64,000 bases of DNA from an uncultured Eubacteriales bacterium (GTDB lineage: Bacteria > Bacillota > Clostridia > Lachnospirales > Lachnospiraceae): positions 124,001-188,000 of the forward strand of contig OMXJ01000001.1 in NCBI GenBank assembly GCA_900315015.1, in the 5' to 3' direction. Below are positions 1 through 9,126 of this stretch, one piece after another. The stretch's first letter is position 1; every line of letters begins with the position of its first letter. Below the pieces are notes generated by a model. The model was not told the origin of the DNA. It worked only from the letters and a program-made list of their open reading frames with translations, and searched no databases. A program made the translations under genes and the position numbers.

Positions 1-61
1 TAATCAATAATGTAAAATGTGTCAAAACGGCGTAAAAGTGCAATTTGATGCATTTGATGTT

Positions 62-100
62 GCAAAATCGTGCATGAATGATGCACGATTTTGCTTTTTT
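62..100 (+). terminator. Intrinsic terminator of an upstream gene
   Basis: A perfect 14-bp stem (62-75 with 81-94, left arm GCAAAATCGTGCAT), a 5-base loop and a run of six T at 95-100. It presumably ends transcription of a gene lying left of the window. Confidence 0.85.
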
Positions 101-123
101 GTTGAAAAAGTACATAAAAAGAG

Positions 124-153
124 TTGACATTTTAGACAGTTTTGTGATAAAAT
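124..153 (+). promoter_or_regulatory. Promoter of the LacI-type regulator
   Basis: TTGACA at 124-129, an 18-base spacer and TAAAAT at 148-153. It would give a leader of about 265 bases before the regulator start. The leader (roughly 160-425) contains a small hairpin GCGCAG/CTGCGC near 343-360 and no other clear element. Confidence 0.65.
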
Positions 154-425
154 AATAAAAGACAATATTATGCGTGTAGTGCGCCTGTAATAAATTGCAC
201 AAAAGAATGTAAAATTACATATTGTTACATTTGCTATATGCTTAATAAATTAGTGAACGTGAAGTATTAGTTATGTTTTTTGAGGGAATCCAGTCTTTAA
301 AAGTATAAAAAAAATAGAAATCTGTCCTTTTATGTTTGCGTGCGCAGCTATTTCTGCGCTGATTATATGATTAATCTTATGGTTCGTAAGTTTTACTTTG
401 TTCCGTAGGAAGAAAGGAGTGCGTT

Positions 426-1505
426 TTGAAAAAGGTTACTATTCAGGATGTTGCTGCAGAGCTTCATCTATCGCGAAATACAGTTGCAAAAGCTTTAAAT
501 AATTCTGAAACTGTAGCCTATGAAACTAGAATGCTCGTTATTCGCAAAGCTTGCGAAATGGGATATCAAAAGGTACCACCGGTTGCGATGCAGCAGGTGG
601 ATGCAGCAAATGCTTCAAATGAGAACGCACGAAAAAGAGCTGAAAGGGGTACCATCATGGTAATCGCGAGACGTGAAATTTCAGCTTTTCTGAATTCAAT
701 CATAATGGGGATTTCAGATGCGGTTAATCAATCCAATTGTGAATTCAGGTTGTGCTTTGTTTCAAATGAAGAGGAGATGAGGCTTGAAATTCCAACGGAG
801 ATCGATGAAAAGGTAAGTGGACTTTTGGTTATAAGTGTTTTTTCAGATAAATTTATGCAAAAGGTTCTTTCTTACGGACTTCCTGTTGTTTGTCTTGATT
901 GTCCGCTCAGAACAGAAAATATTGAGAAAAAGGTCGATATTGTTGTCTGCGAGGGAGCATCAAGTACCAAGAAAATTACAAGAAGGCTCATAGATAATGG
1001 AATCAGAAAGTTCGGTTTTATTGGAGATACAACCTACTGTCTCAGCATAAAAGACAGATATGACGGCTTTGCCGAAGCGTTAAAGGAACACGGCATCCCT
1101 GAAAATAAAAAATTCGAGGCGACCGTGCATACGCGTTCTAGATATTATGCATATGATGAGGTTGCGGATTATCTTAATTCCCTTGATGAATATCCTGAAG
1201 CATTTGTTTGTTCGAGTGATGACATTGCATTTTTTGTAATCAAATTCCTTAAAACAAAAGGAGTTTTGGTACCAAAGGACATTGCAGTCACTGGTTACGA
1301 TAATATAGAATCATTAACTACCGATTCAGAGCCTTGGCTTACGACGGTAAATGTTTCAAATCAGCTTCTTGGAAGAAGAATAGTTAAGCAGCTCCTTTGG
1401 AGGTTAGAAAATCCGGAATTCCCACATGAAAAGATAATGATCGATTCGGATGTGGTATTTAGAAAATCTTCAGAAAAAATTACTCTCCGCGAAAGCGTCG
1501 GATGA
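426..1505 (+). CDS. LacI/GalR-family transcriptional regulator
   Basis: 359 residues. Residues 3-48 form a LacI-type helix-turn-helix (TIQDVAAELHLSRNTVAKAL) and hinge, followed by a periplasmic-binding-protein-like sensor domain (about 75-350, with FVCSSDDIAFF and ITGYDN-like segments). The start is TTG at 426, chosen because AGGAG at 415-419 is well spaced and no ATG fits. It stands first in the mannan locus and is transcribed in the same direction, so it is likely the local repressor or activator responding to a mannan-derived sugar. That assignment rests on position; the ligand is not readable from sequence. The domain order and length are normal for the family. Confidence 0.9.
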   Translation: MKKVTIQDVAAELHLSRNTVAKALNNSETVAYETRMLVIRKACEMGYQKVPPVAMQQVDAANASNENARKRAERGTIMVIARREISAFLNSIIMGISDAVNQSNCEFRLCFVSNEEEMRLEIPTEIDEKVSGLLVISVFSDKFMQKVLSYGLPVVCLDCPLRTENIEKKVDIVVCEGASSTKKITRRLIDNGIRKFGFIGDTTYCLSIKDRYDGFAEALKEHGIPENKKFEATVHTRSRYYAYDEVADYLNSLDEYPEAFVCSSDDIAFFVIKFLKTKGVLVPKDIAVTGYDNIESLTTDSEPWLTTVNVSNQLLGRRIVKQLLWRLENPEFPHEKIMIDSDVVFRKSSEKITLRESVG

Positions 1506-1658
1506 TAAATATTATAATTATTAGCTTGGGGCATCTATAGTATTAATAAAGGAACTATAAGATGATACTAGTGTAAAATATATGTTTGAAAAAATAATGT
1601 TTTATTTGTGCTTTAATTGTGAAGGTTCAGGTAGATAGATTGTTCGGAGAGATTTGGT

Positions 1659-3260
1659 ATGAGAAAAAAATTCATAAAAGAAATGGCGTTAGTTCTTTCG
1701 GCAGCGACGGTGATGAGTTCTGTGACGGCATGTTCGAATTCAGGCGGTGGCAATACCGAAACAACAACGCAGGCAGTTACTACTGCAATAGATGACGGTA
1801 ATACATCAGAAAACCCTGGAAAAAAGCTTGCCGGTGATTATTCAAAGGAAGAGCCGATTGAAAAAATCGTGCTTCAGGCAGAAGATGGTGAGTTTAAGGG
1901 AAATGTAAAGGTTGTTGAGTCCACTGATAATGGAGCGACAGGAAAAGGTTATGTTGATGGCTTCAATGAAAGAGGAAGTGATGAATGGTCATATACCTTC
2001 ACTGTACCTCAGGATGGCCATTACGATTTCAGTATTTCCTCAAATTCAGGAAGTGATAATAATTATAAGGAAAATTATTTTAAGATTGATGGACAAGAGG
2101 TTGCGTCTTTTGTATCGCAGAGTAAGAATTTTAGAATAACCAAGGTAAGAGGAAGTTATCTTACAGCAGGCGAGCATACAATTTCGATTGCAGTTTCGTG
2201 GGGCTATATAAATCTTGACAAGGTTACGATTGAAACCTCAGAGGGAGTTAATCCTGAGATTTATAATGTATCGCCAAAGCTTGTTGATGAAAATGCGACT
2301 GATAATACAAAGAGATTATTCAGTTATCTGACAGATATTTATGGAACGGCATTCCTTTCAGGTCAGTACTGCGATGCAGCTTACGGAATGGAAATGCAGT
2401 CAATATTATTAAATACTGATCCAGAAGTATATCCTGCGATTTTAGGTCTTGATATGGGTTATTACTCACAGTCAGCAGTTGATCATACTGCAAATACCAG
2501 TGCAACTGAAAATGCCATAGCGTATTGGGAAAAGGATGGAGGAATAGTTACCTACTGTTGGCACTGGCTTCCACCTGATCAGTATCATACGGGAGAGTGG
2601 TATTCGACTTTCCGTAAAGAAAATGTAAAAATGAATGTTACAGCAATGGTCAATGGAGAAGATCCAGAAGGCTTTGAGCTTCTAATGAAAGATGTAGACC
2701 TTATAGCGGAGGAATTCTTAAAACTTCAAGATGCCGGAGTTCCAGTTATATGGAGACCTCTACATGAAGCGTCAGGCGGATGGTTCTGGTGGGGCGCTGA
2801 AGGAGCGGATACTTACAAAAAGCTCTATATAGCAATCTATGAACGTCTTCAGGAAAAAGGAGTTCATAATCTCATATGGCTATGGAACGGACAGAATGCG
2901 GATTGGTATCCGGGAGATAAGTATGTAGACATAATTGGTGAAGACATTTATCCTGGAGAGCATGAGCATTCATCGCAGGTTGATAAATTCTTACAGGCTG
3001 TGGATTATACAGGCGGAAAGAAGATGGTTGTTCTTTCAGAAAACGGTTGCTTATTTGATCCAGAGCAGGCTGTAAAGGATAATGCAATGTGGGGCTTTTG
3101 GGCAACCTGGGGAGGAGAGTTTGTTCTTAAGTCAAGTAACATGAATAGGTATTCAGAGCAGTATACATCGCTTGATAAACTTAAGGAGTTCTATAATAGT
3201 GAATATGTAATTACAAGAGATGAGCTTCCAGATCTTAAAACTTATGAGATAAAGGAATAA
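1659..3260 (+). CDS. GH26 endo-beta-1,4-mannanase, surface lipoprotein
   Basis: 533 residues. A lipoprotein signal peptide ends in the lipobox VTAC (Cys25), then a Thr-rich linker, a CBM35-like jelly-roll module (about 68-192) and a GH26 catalytic domain (about 215-520). The acid/base is Glu370 in WRPLHEASGGWFWWG and the nucleophile is Glu461 in VLSENG, the spacing expected for GH26. It should cut mannan, glucomannan or galactomannan backbone at the cell surface and release oligosaccharides for the importer encoded just downstream. No sortase motif or SLH domain is seen, so anchoring is by lipid. Beta-1,3-xylanase activity occurs in a few GH26 members, but the GH130/epimerase neighbours make mannan the likely substrate. 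Confidence 0.92.
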   Translation: MRKKFIKEMALVLSAATVMSSVTACSNSGGGNTETTTQAVTTAIDDGNTSENPGKKLAGDYSKEEPIEKIVLQAEDGEFKGNVKVVESTDNGATGKGYVDGFNERGSDEWSYTFTVPQDGHYDFSISSNSGSDNNYKENYFKIDGQEVASFVSQSKNFRITKVRGSYLTAGEHTISIAVSWGYINLDKVTIETSEGVNPEIYNVSPKLVDENATDNTKRLFSYLTDIYGTAFLSGQYCDAAYGMEMQSILLNTDPEVYPAILGLDMGYYSQSAVDHTANTSATENAIAYWEKDGGIVTYCWHWLPPDQYHTGEWYSTFRKENVKMNVTAMVNGEDPEGFELLMKDVDLIAEEFLKLQDAGVPVIWRPLHEASGGWFWWGAEGADTYKKLYIAIYERLQEKGVHNLIWLWNGQNADWYPGDKYVDIIGEDIYPGEHEHSSQVDKFLQAVDYTGGKKMVVLSENGCLFDPEQAVKDNAMWGFWATWGGEFVLKSSNMNRYSEQYTSLDKLKEFYNSEYVITRDELPDLKTYEIKE

Positions 3261-3263
3261 TGA

Positions 3264-4112
3264 ATGTTTAGAGGCTTTTTTGATAATGATGGGCCGCTTA
3301 TGACATTCTTTAATGACTTTGGCGGTGTATTTATTTTAACAATTCTGTGGCTTATATGCTCTTTACCGTTAATAACAGTTGTGCCGGCGGCTACTGCCTT
3401 CTACTATGGAATGACAAAAGCGGTAAGGCATGATACAGGTTATCCGGCGCAGGAATTTTTCAGAGCATTTAAGATGAATCTATTGAGAGGGGTGCCCCTT
3501 TCGATAGCACTTGGATTATTGGTATATTTATTATGCAGGAATTATACGTTCTTTTTGAATGCAGGAACTAAACATGGCTTGCTGATGCTTATACCGACAT
3601 GCTTGTTACTTTTGATTGTGGTAATGACCATGATGCTTTTACCAGCCATTCTTTCAAGATTTTCATTTAATATAGGAAGAATCCTGAAAATGAGTCTTGT
3701 GATGGCATTAAAGCATGTACCGACTGTAATCCTTCTTATGATAGGATGGGCGGTTGTGATTGTGCCGATTGCCGCAGCGGCAAAAGGAGCCTTTGGCGAA
3801 GAACTGGATATTAGTTCAGCTTATCTTATGTTTGGTCTCATGGTAATTCTTCCGGGAATAGTCTGTTACCTCAGCGTTGTTCCGATAGAAAAAATTCTAA
3901 GGGAATTGATGCATGGTACTAAGGCTGTAAAGGAAGAGGAAGCAAAAAAGAAAGAAGCAGAAAAAAAGAAAAAATCCGCTGGAATTGGCGGTGGAGTTAT
4001 TCAGGGTATGGTATTGAGAGAAAATGTAGAAAATGCCCTTGGAAGCTCGGAACAAAAGGTTGAGGCGGAAGATGATACCGAGGTAATGTGGTATGATCGT
4101 CCGGTGAGATAA
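3264..4112 (+). CDS. DUF624 (YesL-type) membrane protein
   Basis: 282 residues starting three bases after the mannanase stop. The N-terminal part matches the YesL/DUF624 pattern (FFNDFGGVFILTILWLICSLPLITVVPA), with about five hydrophobic segments up to residue 215, then a Lys/Glu-rich cytoplasmic tail unusual in its length. Members of this family regularly sit beside CUT1 carbohydrate ABC permeases in Firmicutes; their biochemical role is unknown. Here it lies between the mannanase and the large binding protein, so it belongs to the import module. The charged tail (about 220-240) is predicted helical. Confidence 0.8.
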   Translation: MFRGFFDNDGPLMTFFNDFGGVFILTILWLICSLPLITVVPAATAFYYGMTKAVRHDTGYPAQEFFRAFKMNLLRGVPLSIALGLLVYLLCRNYTFFLNAGTKHGLLMLIPTCLLLLIVVMTMMLLPAILSRFSFNIGRILKMSLVMALKHVPTVILLMIGWAVVIVPIAAAAKGAFGEELDISSAYLMFGLMVILPGIVCYLSVVPIEKILRELMHGTKAVKEEEAKKKEAEKKKKSAGIGGGVIQGMVLRENVENALGSSEQKVEAEDDTEVMWYDRPVR

Positions 4113-4133
4113 ATAGAAACGGAAGGAGTTTTC

Positions 4134-7100
4134 GTGATGAAACTATCAGGAGTGATAAAGAGATTCATGTGCCTGTCGCTTACAGCAGCACTGACTCTCG
4201 GAAGCGTAAATGCTGGTACGCTTTCACTTGGCGTAAAGGATGTAGAAGCTGCTACTTCGACATCTTATGATGATTACGAGGAGATCATCAGTACATATTC
4301 AATTGATGGTAATGTGCCGGATTATACAGAATACATTGCCGGTGTTGATCAGACAAGACCGGAAAAGACTATTGTAATACCTGCAGACTCATATAGCAGA
4401 TATTCAAATGGAAAATCTGATAATGCAACACCAGATACGGTATCCGATTATGAGGGAATGCCGGGTACTTCAGTAAAAACTACTGAGGAAGGCCTTATAG
4501 AGTATGATGTTAAGGTAGACCAGGCAGGTCTTTACGATCTTTCTCTTACTTATTATCCGATAAAAGGTAATAATTCAGACATACAAAGGGCTATCTTTAT
4601 TGACGGTGAGCTTCCTTATTCACAGCTTGCGCTTGTTGAATTTTACAGAATATGGTCAAATTCAATAACAGAAGAAAAGGTTGACAACAAAGGCGTTACT
4701 CTTCGTAACTGGGTAAAAGATAATCAGGGTAATGATCTTAAGCCAAAACTTATTGAGGCACCTGAGTGGATAACGACAAATGTTTATGATGCGGATGGCT
4801 ATATCACTTCAAAACTTTCAATATACTTAACAGCTGGAACCCATACACTTACTCTTGTTTCCATAAAAGAGCCGATGTTAATTAACAAGATTACACTTTC
4901 AAATGAAGAAGATCTTCTTTCGTATAGCGACCAACTTGCAGCATGGGATTCAGCTGGAGCACAGGATGCTTCAGGAGATGTTATCAGAATCGAGGCTGAA
5001 AATGCAAATAGGACATCTTCTCAGATGCTTTATCCTACTCAGGATCAGTCTTCACCTGCAGTTTATCCGGCAAGCAGCAAGGCCCTTTTAAATAATACTA
5101 TCGGTGGTAATTCCTGGAGACTTGTTAACCAGTGGATTGAATGGGATGTTAACGTTCCAGCAGACGGTTATTATAACATCGCAGTACACGCCAGACAGAA
5201 CTTTGTAAAGGGTGTTTATGTTTCTAGAAAAATCATGATCGATGGCAAGGTTCCATTTAAGGAATTTGAAGATTATGGCTTTAAATATAAGCAGAAGTGG
5301 ACGCTTGAGACACTTAAGGATGATGACGGAAAAGCTTTTAAGATCTATCTTACAGCAGGCACTCATACAATCCGTATGCAGAATGTGTTCGGCGAGTTCT
5401 CACAGCTTATTTCAGGAGTTCAGGATTGTGTTTCTCAGCTAAACAGCATTTACAGAAAGATAATCAGAATTACAGGTACAGAACCTGATGAATTCCGTGA
5501 TTATGAAATCGCAGCTTCACTTCCAGGTCTTAATGCAGAGCTTGTTGCAGTTAGAGATCAGCTTACTCAGATTATTAAGGATCTTAGAGAGGTAGCAGGT
5601 AAGTCTGATAAGGAAACTGTTCTTAAGACCATGAGAGATCAGCTTAATGAACTTATAAAGAACGAAGAAAGATTTACAGAAATCATAAATGACTATAAGA
5701 CAAATGTAAGAGCACTTGGTACTTGGATTACAACAATGCTTTCACAGCCACTTCAGCTTGATACTATTTATATTAAGCCGGCAGCTAATACGAAGAAAAT
5801 TAAGGTAAAGAGCTCAGGCTTTTGGAGCAGATTCGGATATGAAATGTCTAGACTTTTCTATTCATTCATAATCGATTATAACCAGGTAGGTAACGTAGCA
5901 GAGGATTCTTCAAATTCAAAGACTTTAACACTTTGGGTAGGAACAGGACGTGACCAGGCAAATGTTATTAAGTCACTTATTGATGAAACCTTTACTCCAA
6001 ATTCAGGCGTTGCAGTTAATGTAATGCTTGTAGATATGAATACGTTGCTTCAGGCAACGCTCGCAGGTCAGGGACCTGACGTAGCGATACAGGTAGGTCA
6101 GACAGCTGCAATTGGACAGGCTGTAGCAGCAGCCATCCAGCCTATGGACTACGGTCTACGTAGTGCAGTAATTGACCTAAGCACTTTCCCGGACTTAGAG
6201 CAGTTTGTTTCTAACAACTTCAATGAGTCTGCAATGGCAGGATATAGATTTGCCGGTGCAACATATGCACTTCCGGAAACACAGACTTTCCCTATGATGT
6301 TCTATAGAAAGGATATCTTAAAGGAACTTGCACTTGATGTTCCACAGACTTGGGAAGATGTTAAGGTTGCAATGTCAGTGCTTTCAAAGAATCAGATGGA
6401 GTTCGGTATGCTTCCGGGTGAGAATGTTTTTGCAATGCTTCTCTATCAGAACGGTGGACAGTACTACACAGATGATGCTAGACAGTCAGCACTAGACAAT
6501 GAATTTGGTGTAAACGCATTCAAGCAGTATTGTGAATTCTATACAGATTATAAGCTTGATAAGGCTACACCAGTTGATGAGCGCTTCCGTACAGGTGAAG
6601 CACCGATCATAATTGCAGATTATACACTTTATAACAATCTTGCAGTTTCAGCTCCAGATATCAAGGGATTATGGGGATTTGCTCCGGTTCCTGGTACTGT
6701 AAATGAAGATGGAACAATAGATAGAACAGTTGCATCATCAGGAACTGGTGCTATGATCATGAGCGCTACAAAGGAGCCAGATGCAGCTTGGGAATTCTTA
6801 AAGTGGTGGACAAGCGCTGATACACAGCTTAGCTATAATGCTGAAATGGAATCATTAATGGGTTCAGCAGCCAGAGTAGCAACAGCTAATATGACAGCTT
6901 TTGATGCAATGCCTTGGAGTACTTCTGATAAGGATGCGCTTCTTGAGCAGTTCAGATCAGTGAAGGGTATCCCTCAGGTACCAGGTGGTTATTACTCATA
7001 TCGTAATGTAAATAATGCATTCTATCGTGTAACAACAAATCCTGATGAGGTATCACCAAGAGAAGAATTAATGGATCAGATTGTAGATATAAATGCTGAA

Positions 7101-7157
7101 ATTGACTACAAGAGAAAAGAATTTAATCTTCCTGTAGCTGATGAAGACGCGAAGTAA
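4134..7157 (+). CDS. Giant extracellular solute-binding protein with carbohydrate-binding-like modules
   Basis: 1007 residues (1006 if translation begins at the ATG at 4137, which is better spaced from AAGGAG at 4123-4128 than the GTG at 4134). The signal peptide looks like type I with no lipobox. Two jelly-roll-like modules (about 80-260 and 275-430, each ending in a LTAGTHT segment typical of CBM35-like folds) are followed by a helical region (about 435-540) and a family-1 solute-binding domain (about 595-985, beginning LTLWVGTGRDQANV). Ordinary CUT1 binding proteins have 400-550 residues, so the first 590 residues are an addition. With no lipid anchor it may be held by the complex or by its helical segment. 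It probably presents mannan oligosaccharides to the permeases that follow. Confidence 0.8.
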   Translation: MMKLSGVIKRFMCLSLTAALTLGSVNAGTLSLGVKDVEAATSTSYDDYEEIISTYSIDGNVPDYTEYIAGVDQTRPEKTIVIPADSYSRYSNGKSDNATPDTVSDYEGMPGTSVKTTEEGLIEYDVKVDQAGLYDLSLTYYPIKGNNSDIQRAIFIDGELPYSQLALVEFYRIWSNSITEEKVDNKGVTLRNWVKDNQGNDLKPKLIEAPEWITTNVYDADGYITSKLSIYLTAGTHTLTLVSIKEPMLINKITLSNEEDLLSYSDQLAAWDSAGAQDASGDVIRIEAENANRTSSQMLYPTQDQSSPAVYPASSKALLNNTIGGNSWRLVNQWIEWDVNVPADGYYNIAVHARQNFVKGVYVSRKIMIDGKVPFKEFEDYGFKYKQKWTLETLKDDDGKAFKIYLTAGTHTIRMQNVFGEFSQLISGVQDCVSQLNSIYRKIIRITGTEPDEFRDYEIAASLPGLNAELVAVRDQLTQIIKDLREVAGKSDKETVLKTMRDQLNELIKNEERFTEIINDYKTNVRALGTWITTMLSQPLQLDTIYIKPAANTKKIKVKSSGFWSRFGYEMSRLFYSFIIDYNQVGNVAEDSSNSKTLTLWVGTGRDQANVIKSLIDETFTPNSGVAVNVMLVDMNTLLQATLAGQGPDVAIQVGQTAAIGQAVAAAIQPMDYGLRSAVIDLSTFPDLEQFVSNNFNESAMAGYRFAGATYALPETQTFPMMFYRKDILKELALDVPQTWEDVKVAMSVLSKNQMEFGMLPGENVFAMLLYQNGGQYYTDDARQSALDNEFGVNAFKQYCEFYTDYKLDKATPVDERFRTGEAPIIIADYTLYNNLAVSAPDIKGLWGFAPVPGTVNEDGTIDRTVASSGTGAMIMSATKEPDAAWEFLKWWTSADTQLSYNAEMESLMGSAARVATANMTAFDAMPWSTSDKDALLEQFRSVKGIPQVPGGYYSYRNVNNAFYRVTTNPDEVSPREELMDQIVDINAEIDYKRKEFNLPVADEDAK

Positions 7158-7174
7158 AGATAGGAGGAATGAAC

Positions 7175-8149
7175 GTGGAACCAAATGCAAATAATGGTCA
7201 GGCGGTAAATGTAGCTGCACTGAGCCATGAGGAAAACCTCAAAATTGCTAAAAAGCGTAACTCGCTCTGGGAAAGAGTAAAGAGTAAGAGAGCATGTTAT
7301 GCAATGATGGCACCATACATTATTTTGTTCATTTTATTCACCGTATTACCGGTTATAGTTTCAATATTCTTTTCATTTACATACTTTAACGTACTTGAGC
7401 CACCAAAGTGGGTTGGCTGGGACAACTACGTTAAGCTTTTTGTAGAAGATGAAATATTTGGTATTGCGTTAAAGAATACATTGTTATTCGCGGTAATCAC
7501 AGGACCGGTCAGTTATATGTTCTGTCTCCTTTTTGCCTGGATCATCAATGATTTCAACAAGAAAATGAGAACCTTCCTTACTCTTATTTTCTACGCACCA
7601 TCTATCTGCGGACAGGCTTTCTATGTATGGAATATCATCCTTAACCCTGGTCGTACAGGTTGGTTAAATGGTATTCTTCTTAGATGGAGAATTATCCAGG
7701 AGCCTATAATGTGGATGCAGACTGAAAAGTACGTACTTCCAGTACTTATGGTAGTTCAGTTATGGCTTTCTCTTGGTACCGGTTTCCTTTCATTCATAGC
7801 TGGTCTTCAGACTGTTGATAAGTCACTTTATGAAGCAGGTGCAATGGATGGTATTAAGAACCGTTGGCAGGAACTCTGGTATGTAACACTTCCAGCAATG
7901 AAGCCACAGCTCATGTTCGGTGCCGTAATGCAGATCACTCAGTCATTTGCGGTAGCAGATATTTCAACAATGCTTGCAGGTAACCCTTCAGTTAACTATG
8001 CGGGTGCAACAGTAGTTACTCACCTTTTGGACTATGGTTCACAGCGTTATGAAATGGGTTATGCATCAGCAATAGCAACTGTCTTATTCATCCTGATGGT
8101 AGGAACGAATAAGTTTGTACAGCACATATTAGGAAGGGTAGGCGAATAA
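7175..8149 (+). CDS. CUT1 sugar ABC transporter permease (MalF/LplB type), first pair
   Basis: About 324 residues, six predicted membrane helices, and the inner-membrane permease EAA-type loop (EAGAMDGIKNRWQELWYVTLPAM) that contacts the ATPase. An ATG at 7169 is in frame, but AGGAGG at 7162-7167 leaves it only one base of spacing; the GTG at 7175 has seven and is taken as the start. It follows the giant binding protein by 17 bases and pairs with the next gene. Confidence 0.88.
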   Translation: MEPNANNGQAVNVAALSHEENLKIAKKRNSLWERVKSKRACYAMMAPYIILFILFTVLPVIVSIFFSFTYFNVLEPPKWVGWDNYVKLFVEDEIFGIALKNTLLFAVITGPVSYMFCLLFAWIINDFNKKMRTFLTLIFYAPSICGQAFYVWNIILNPGRTGWLNGILLRWRIIQEPIMWMQTEKYVLPVLMVVQLWLSLGTGFLSFIAGLQTVDKSLYEAGAMDGIKNRWQELWYVTLPAMKPQLMFGAVMQITQSFAVADISTMLAGNPSVNYAGATVVTHLLDYGSQRYEMGYASAIATVLFILMVGTNKFVQHILGRVGE

Positions 8150-8150
8150 A

Positions 8151-9110
8151 GTGGCAGCGAATACATCAGCAAAAACACTTGGCTTTGGAAAAGCAAAGTC
8201 AGATAAAGCGGCTAATGACAATAAGAAGCCAGCTTACAAGCCGCCTAAGGCAAAGAATTATAAGCACGTGAAGAAGCTTAACCGTTCTAAGGCGGGAAAC
8301 GGTATACTTTTCTTCTTCATGGTAATCTGCGGTATCTTCATGGCTCTTCCTCTTGTAATGATTGCGAATAATGCCTTGAAGCCACTGGATGAAATTTTCC
8401 AGTACCCACCAAAGATTTTTGTTAGAAATCCTAGTCTTGAGAATTTCTCAGATCTTTTCGTAGTAATGAATGATTCATGGGTTCCATTCTCAAGATATTT
8501 ATTAAATACAATTATTATCACAGGTTTAGGTACCTTCGGACATGTAATTGTAGCATCTCTTTGTGCATATCCTCTTGCAAAGCACGAGTTCCCGGGAAAA
8601 AAGATTCTTTTCTCACTCGTAGTAATGTCAATGATGTTCACATGGCAGGTAACTCAGATTCCTACATATCTTATTGTTTCTAAGATAGGTATCAACAATA
8701 CCCAGCTTCCTCTCATCCTTATTGCATGGCAGTACGGTATGGGTCTTTACCTTATGAAGCAGTTCATGGAGCAGCTTCCTGATTCAATTATTGAGTCAGC
8801 TAGACTTGATGGTGCTACTGAATGGCAGATTTTCTGGAAGATGGTAATGCCAAACGTTAAGCCAGCTTGGCTTACACTTGCAATTTTCCAGTTCCAGCAG
8901 ATGTGGGGAAACACAGGTGCAGCTTATATCAGAAGTGAGCAGTTAAAGCCACTTCAGTTTGCACTTCAGAATATTGCAGCAGGTGGTACTGCAAGAGCAG
9001 GCGCTGCAGCTGCTGTATCATTTATCATTGCAGCAGTACCTATTATATTCTTCCTTGCTTGTCAGAGCCAGATTATCGAGACAATGACAACATCAGGTAT
9101 GAAAAACTAA
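8151..9110 (+). CDS. CUT1 sugar ABC transporter permease (MalG/AraQ type), first pair
   Basis: 319 residues with a basic N-terminal extension of about 45 residues, then six predicted membrane helices and an EAA loop (ESARLDGATEWQIFWKMVMPNV). The GTG start lies one base after the preceding stop, so the two permeases are translationally coupled. It forms a heterodimeric channel with the preceding permease. No ATP-binding subunit is encoded nearby; CUT1 systems in Firmicutes often share one MsmX-type ATPase encoded elsewhere. Confidence 0.88.
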   Translation: MAANTSAKTLGFGKAKSDKAANDNKKPAYKPPKAKNYKHVKKLNRSKAGNGILFFFMVICGIFMALPLVMIANNALKPLDEIFQYPPKIFVRNPSLENFSDLFVVMNDSWVPFSRYLLNTIIITGLGTFGHVIVASLCAYPLAKHEFPGKKILFSLVVMSMMFTWQVTQIPTYLIVSKIGINNTQLPLILIAWQYGMGLYLMKQFMEQLPDSIIESARLDGATEWQIFWKMVMPNVKPAWLTLAIFQFQQMWGNTGAAYIRSEQLKPLQFALQNIAAGGTARAGAAAAVSFIIAAVPIIFFLACQSQIIETMTTSGMKN

Positions 9111-9126
9111 AGAATGGAGGCTAAAG

